Origin: Deltaproteobacteria bacterium
GTDB lineage: Bacteria; Myxococcota_A; Polyangia; HGW-17; SLPX01
Direction of reading: 5' to 3'
DNA length: 5,588 bases
Assembly (NCBI GenBank): GCA_011390535.1
Contig: JAABSF010000206.1
Span: 1 to 5,588, forward strand
The position numbers and the translations under genes were made by a program. Positions 4,156 to 5,588 of this stretch are shown one piece after another (position 1 is the first letter of the stretch; each line of letters begins with the position of its first letter). The notes under the pieces were generated by a model, which was not told where the DNA came from, did not search any database, and saw nothing but the letters and a program-made list of their open reading frames with translations.

Positions 4156-5574
4156 CTAAAGGGCCTCTTTTTCCATCTCAGCGCACAAATCGTTAAGGTC
4201 ACCGGAGAGCTCTTCGGTTTTGCCTGCGATGCCTGAAAGCCTTTCAATGGCGGCTTGTATCTGCTCTCCTCCTCTGGCCTGTTCTTTTTGAGAGTTGTTG
4301 AGCCGGTTGATCATCTGGGTAATATTTTCAATAGCGCGGGTGACTTGCTGGCTCCCTTTTGTTTGCTCTCTGCTGGATCTTTCCACATGCTGAGTTATGG
4401 AGCGCATTTTCTCTGCGCTGCTCATGATCTGTTCGGTTCCGCGAGCGTGTTCAGAGAGCGAAACAGCCATGCCTTGAACTTTTTCGGCTGTTGAGGTGGT
4501 AGCCTCGGCCACACGGTTGGTTCCCTGAGCTTGTTCGAGAGTGGCTTGAGCGATCTGCTCTACCATCTGTGTGGATTGCTTTGCGCTCTCTAAGATGACT
4601 TGCAGGGCGCTCTCGGCTTTGTAGGATACCTTGACACCTTCATCTACATTTCTGGCACTCTCTTGCACCGCAAGAGTTGCTCGGGTGGATTCTTTTTGAA
4701 CAGTTTCGATTAGTTGTGCGATCTCTTTTGTGGACGCCGCCGATCTTTCCGCTAGGTCTTTGATCTCGTCAGCTACAACGGCAAACCCTTTTCCGTGTTC
4801 TCCTGCTTGGGCTGCGATAATGGCTGCGTTCAGAGCCAAGAGGTTGGTTTGTTCAGATACATCGTCGATTACTGTTAGAATTTTCCCAATTTCACTGATC
4901 TGATCTCCCAGGCTGGACATTATATCAACGGTCTCTGCTGAGGATTTTTTAATCTGTTTCACGCTCTCCAAGGTTTGAGTAATGGCTTCCACTCCTGATT
5001 GAGCCGATTCAGTAACAGAGGAGCTCAACTTTGCGCTCTCGTTGGCAAATGTCTCAACTTGGCGAATTGATATATCGATCTCATTCATGGACGCTGAAGT
5101 CTCTTCCGCCGTGGAGGCGATTTCATCCACGCTTCGAGCCATGCTTTTGATAGCTGAGGTCATTTGTTCCAAAGCTGTTGTTGTCTCTTCAACGGAGGCG
5201 GCTAGAGTGAAAGTGTTTTCGGCTACTTCGTCGTTGGCTGCAGCCATCTCGAGAATGGAAGATGAGCTCTCTTCAGCGTTTTGAGCGAGGCTCTCCACGT
5301 TGTCGCTGAGGGATTTCAACACTTGATTCATTTGAGTTATGGCGGAGATGGTTTCTTCTATAGATCTTTGTTGATGTGCGACGCCCTTGTTCAGTTGGTT
5401 TCCTATGGTTTTGATCTTTTTGGTGTAATAAAGAATTCGAGCTTCCTTTTCATCTCCAATAGAGCATTTTGAGATCATTAGTTTCCGGAAATCTTCGAGA
5501 GAACGTCGGAGGGATTTTTCAGTCGCGTCACCGAGATCTCTCTCCAGCTCTTCATTTCCTTCGGTTTCCACCAT
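4156..5574 (-). CDS. Soluble methyl-accepting chemotaxis-like signalling protein
   Basis: The product has 472 residues from the first visible ATG. There is no signal peptide or membrane helix, so it is cytoplasmic. Residues 1-60 are charged and match no sensor domain I recognise. The remainder is the long antiparallel coiled coil of chemoreceptors. The conserved tip is at about 235-285: SEQTNLLALNAA, AGEHGKGFAVVADEIKDLAE and SAASTKEI. This tip contacts the CheA kinase and CheW. Within it, the Glu and Arg that match Tsr Glu385 and Arg388 are Ile253 and Gln256. Likely methylation-type Glu pairs are at 73-74, 101-102, 129-130 and 157-158. It resembles soluble receptors such as myxobacterial FrzCD in layout; identity is not claimed. 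No stop is visible in frame between the ATG and the window edge, and the upstream AGGA is at an acceptable but truncated position, so the true start may lie outside. No che genes are adjacent. Confidence 0.9.
   Translation of the reverse strand: MVETEGNEELERDLGDATEKSLRRSLEDFRKLMISKCSIGDEKEARILYYTKKIKTIGNQLNKGVAHQQRSIEETISAITQMNQVLKSLSDNVESLAQNAEESSSSILEMAAANDEVAENTFTLAASVEETTTALEQMTSAIKSMARSVDEIASTAEETSASMNEIDISIRQVETFANESAKLSSSVTESAQSGVEAITQTLESVKQIKKSSAETVDIMSSLGDQISEIGKILTVIDDVSEQTNLLALNAAIIAAQAGEHGKGFAVVADEIKDLAERSAASTKEIAQLIETVQKESTRATLAVQESARNVDEGVKVSYKAESALQVILESAKQSTQMVEQIAQATLEQAQGTNRVAEATTSTAEKVQGMAVSLSEHARGTEQIMSSAEKMRSITQHVERSSREQTKGSQQVTRAIENITQMINRLNNSQKEQARGGEQIQAAIERLSGIAGKTEELSGDLNDLCAEMEKEAL
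4258..4539 (-). repeat. C-arm 28-residue ladder of EQxxGxxQ[IV] motifs in the chemoreceptor
   Basis: Motifs LEQAQGTNRV, SEHARGTEQI, REQTKGSQQV and KEQARGGEQI have their Glu at residues 347, 375, 403 and 431, again exactly 28 apart. The repeated Gly in a coiled coil is notable. It marks a regular four-heptad module in the returning arm. Confidence 0.75.
5101..5358 (-). repeat. N-arm 28-residue ladder of Glu-Glu motifs in the chemoreceptor
   Basis: Glu-Glu pairs begin at residues 73, 101, 129 and 157, exactly 28 residues (four heptads) apart, in contexts IEET, AEES, VEET and AEET. This fits the methylation-helix pattern of small residues around Glu-Glu. The DNA is diverged, so this is a protein-level periodicity. 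Confidence 0.7.
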
Positions 5575-5588
5575 TGCCTGGACATCCT

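Noticed and set aside
4020..4247. N-terminal extension of tatB by 76 codons
   Set aside because: It overlaps the chemoreceptor 3' end, has no Tat-like features, and the ATG at 4019 gives the canonical TatB N-terminus after a ribosome binding site.

Overview
The window looks like a fragment of a Gram-negative, deltaproteobacterial or Myxococcota-type chromosome. The reasons are a cysteine-rich surface protein with MopE-like metal-binding repeats and a Gly-rich/transmembrane/Arg-Arg-Arg C-terminal sorting tail, an outer-membrane beta-barrel, a lipoprotein thioredoxin, and a long soluble chemotaxis-type signalling protein. By eye the G+C content is near 50%, lower than most cultured myxobacteria, so the group assignment is tentative. 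No RNA gene, insertion sequence, CRISPR array or phage gene was seen.

Layout. On the plus strand, positions 2-718 hold the 3' part of a gene for a repeat-built, cysteine-rich, surface-anchored protein. A T-rich intergenic stretch follows, and then a thioredoxin-fold lipoprotein gene (942-1460). The remaining genes are on the minus strand. Read in their own direction they are a cytoplasmic methyl-accepting chemotaxis-like protein (5574-4156, start possibly outside the window), tatB (4019-3423), tatC (3419-2115) and a small outer-membrane barrel protein (2086-1457). The barrel gene and the thioredoxin gene converge and overlap by four bases at their stop codons.

How the genes relate. tatB and tatC form a tightly coupled pair (3 nt between stop and start) encoding the substrate-receptor complex of the twin-arginine translocase. 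No tatA is present, so it must lie elsewhere or be replaced. The barrel gene begins 28 nt after tatC with a strong ribosome binding site and is probably co-transcribed. The chemoreceptor gene lies 136 nt upstream of tatB, separated by a two-tier hairpin. The plus-strand pair (a disulfide-rich exported protein and an exported thiol-disulfide protein) could be functionally linked, but this is inference.

The main oddities are: a TatC with long N- and C-terminal extensions, an enlarged periplasmic loop and Ala in place of the signal-peptide-binding Arg17 of E. coli TatC; opposite charge on the TatB and TatC tails; and a chemoreceptor whose two trimer-contact tip residues are replaced and whose two arms carry a strict 28-residue motif ladder. 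I did not find convincing evidence of a wholly new system here; these are unusual versions of known ones.
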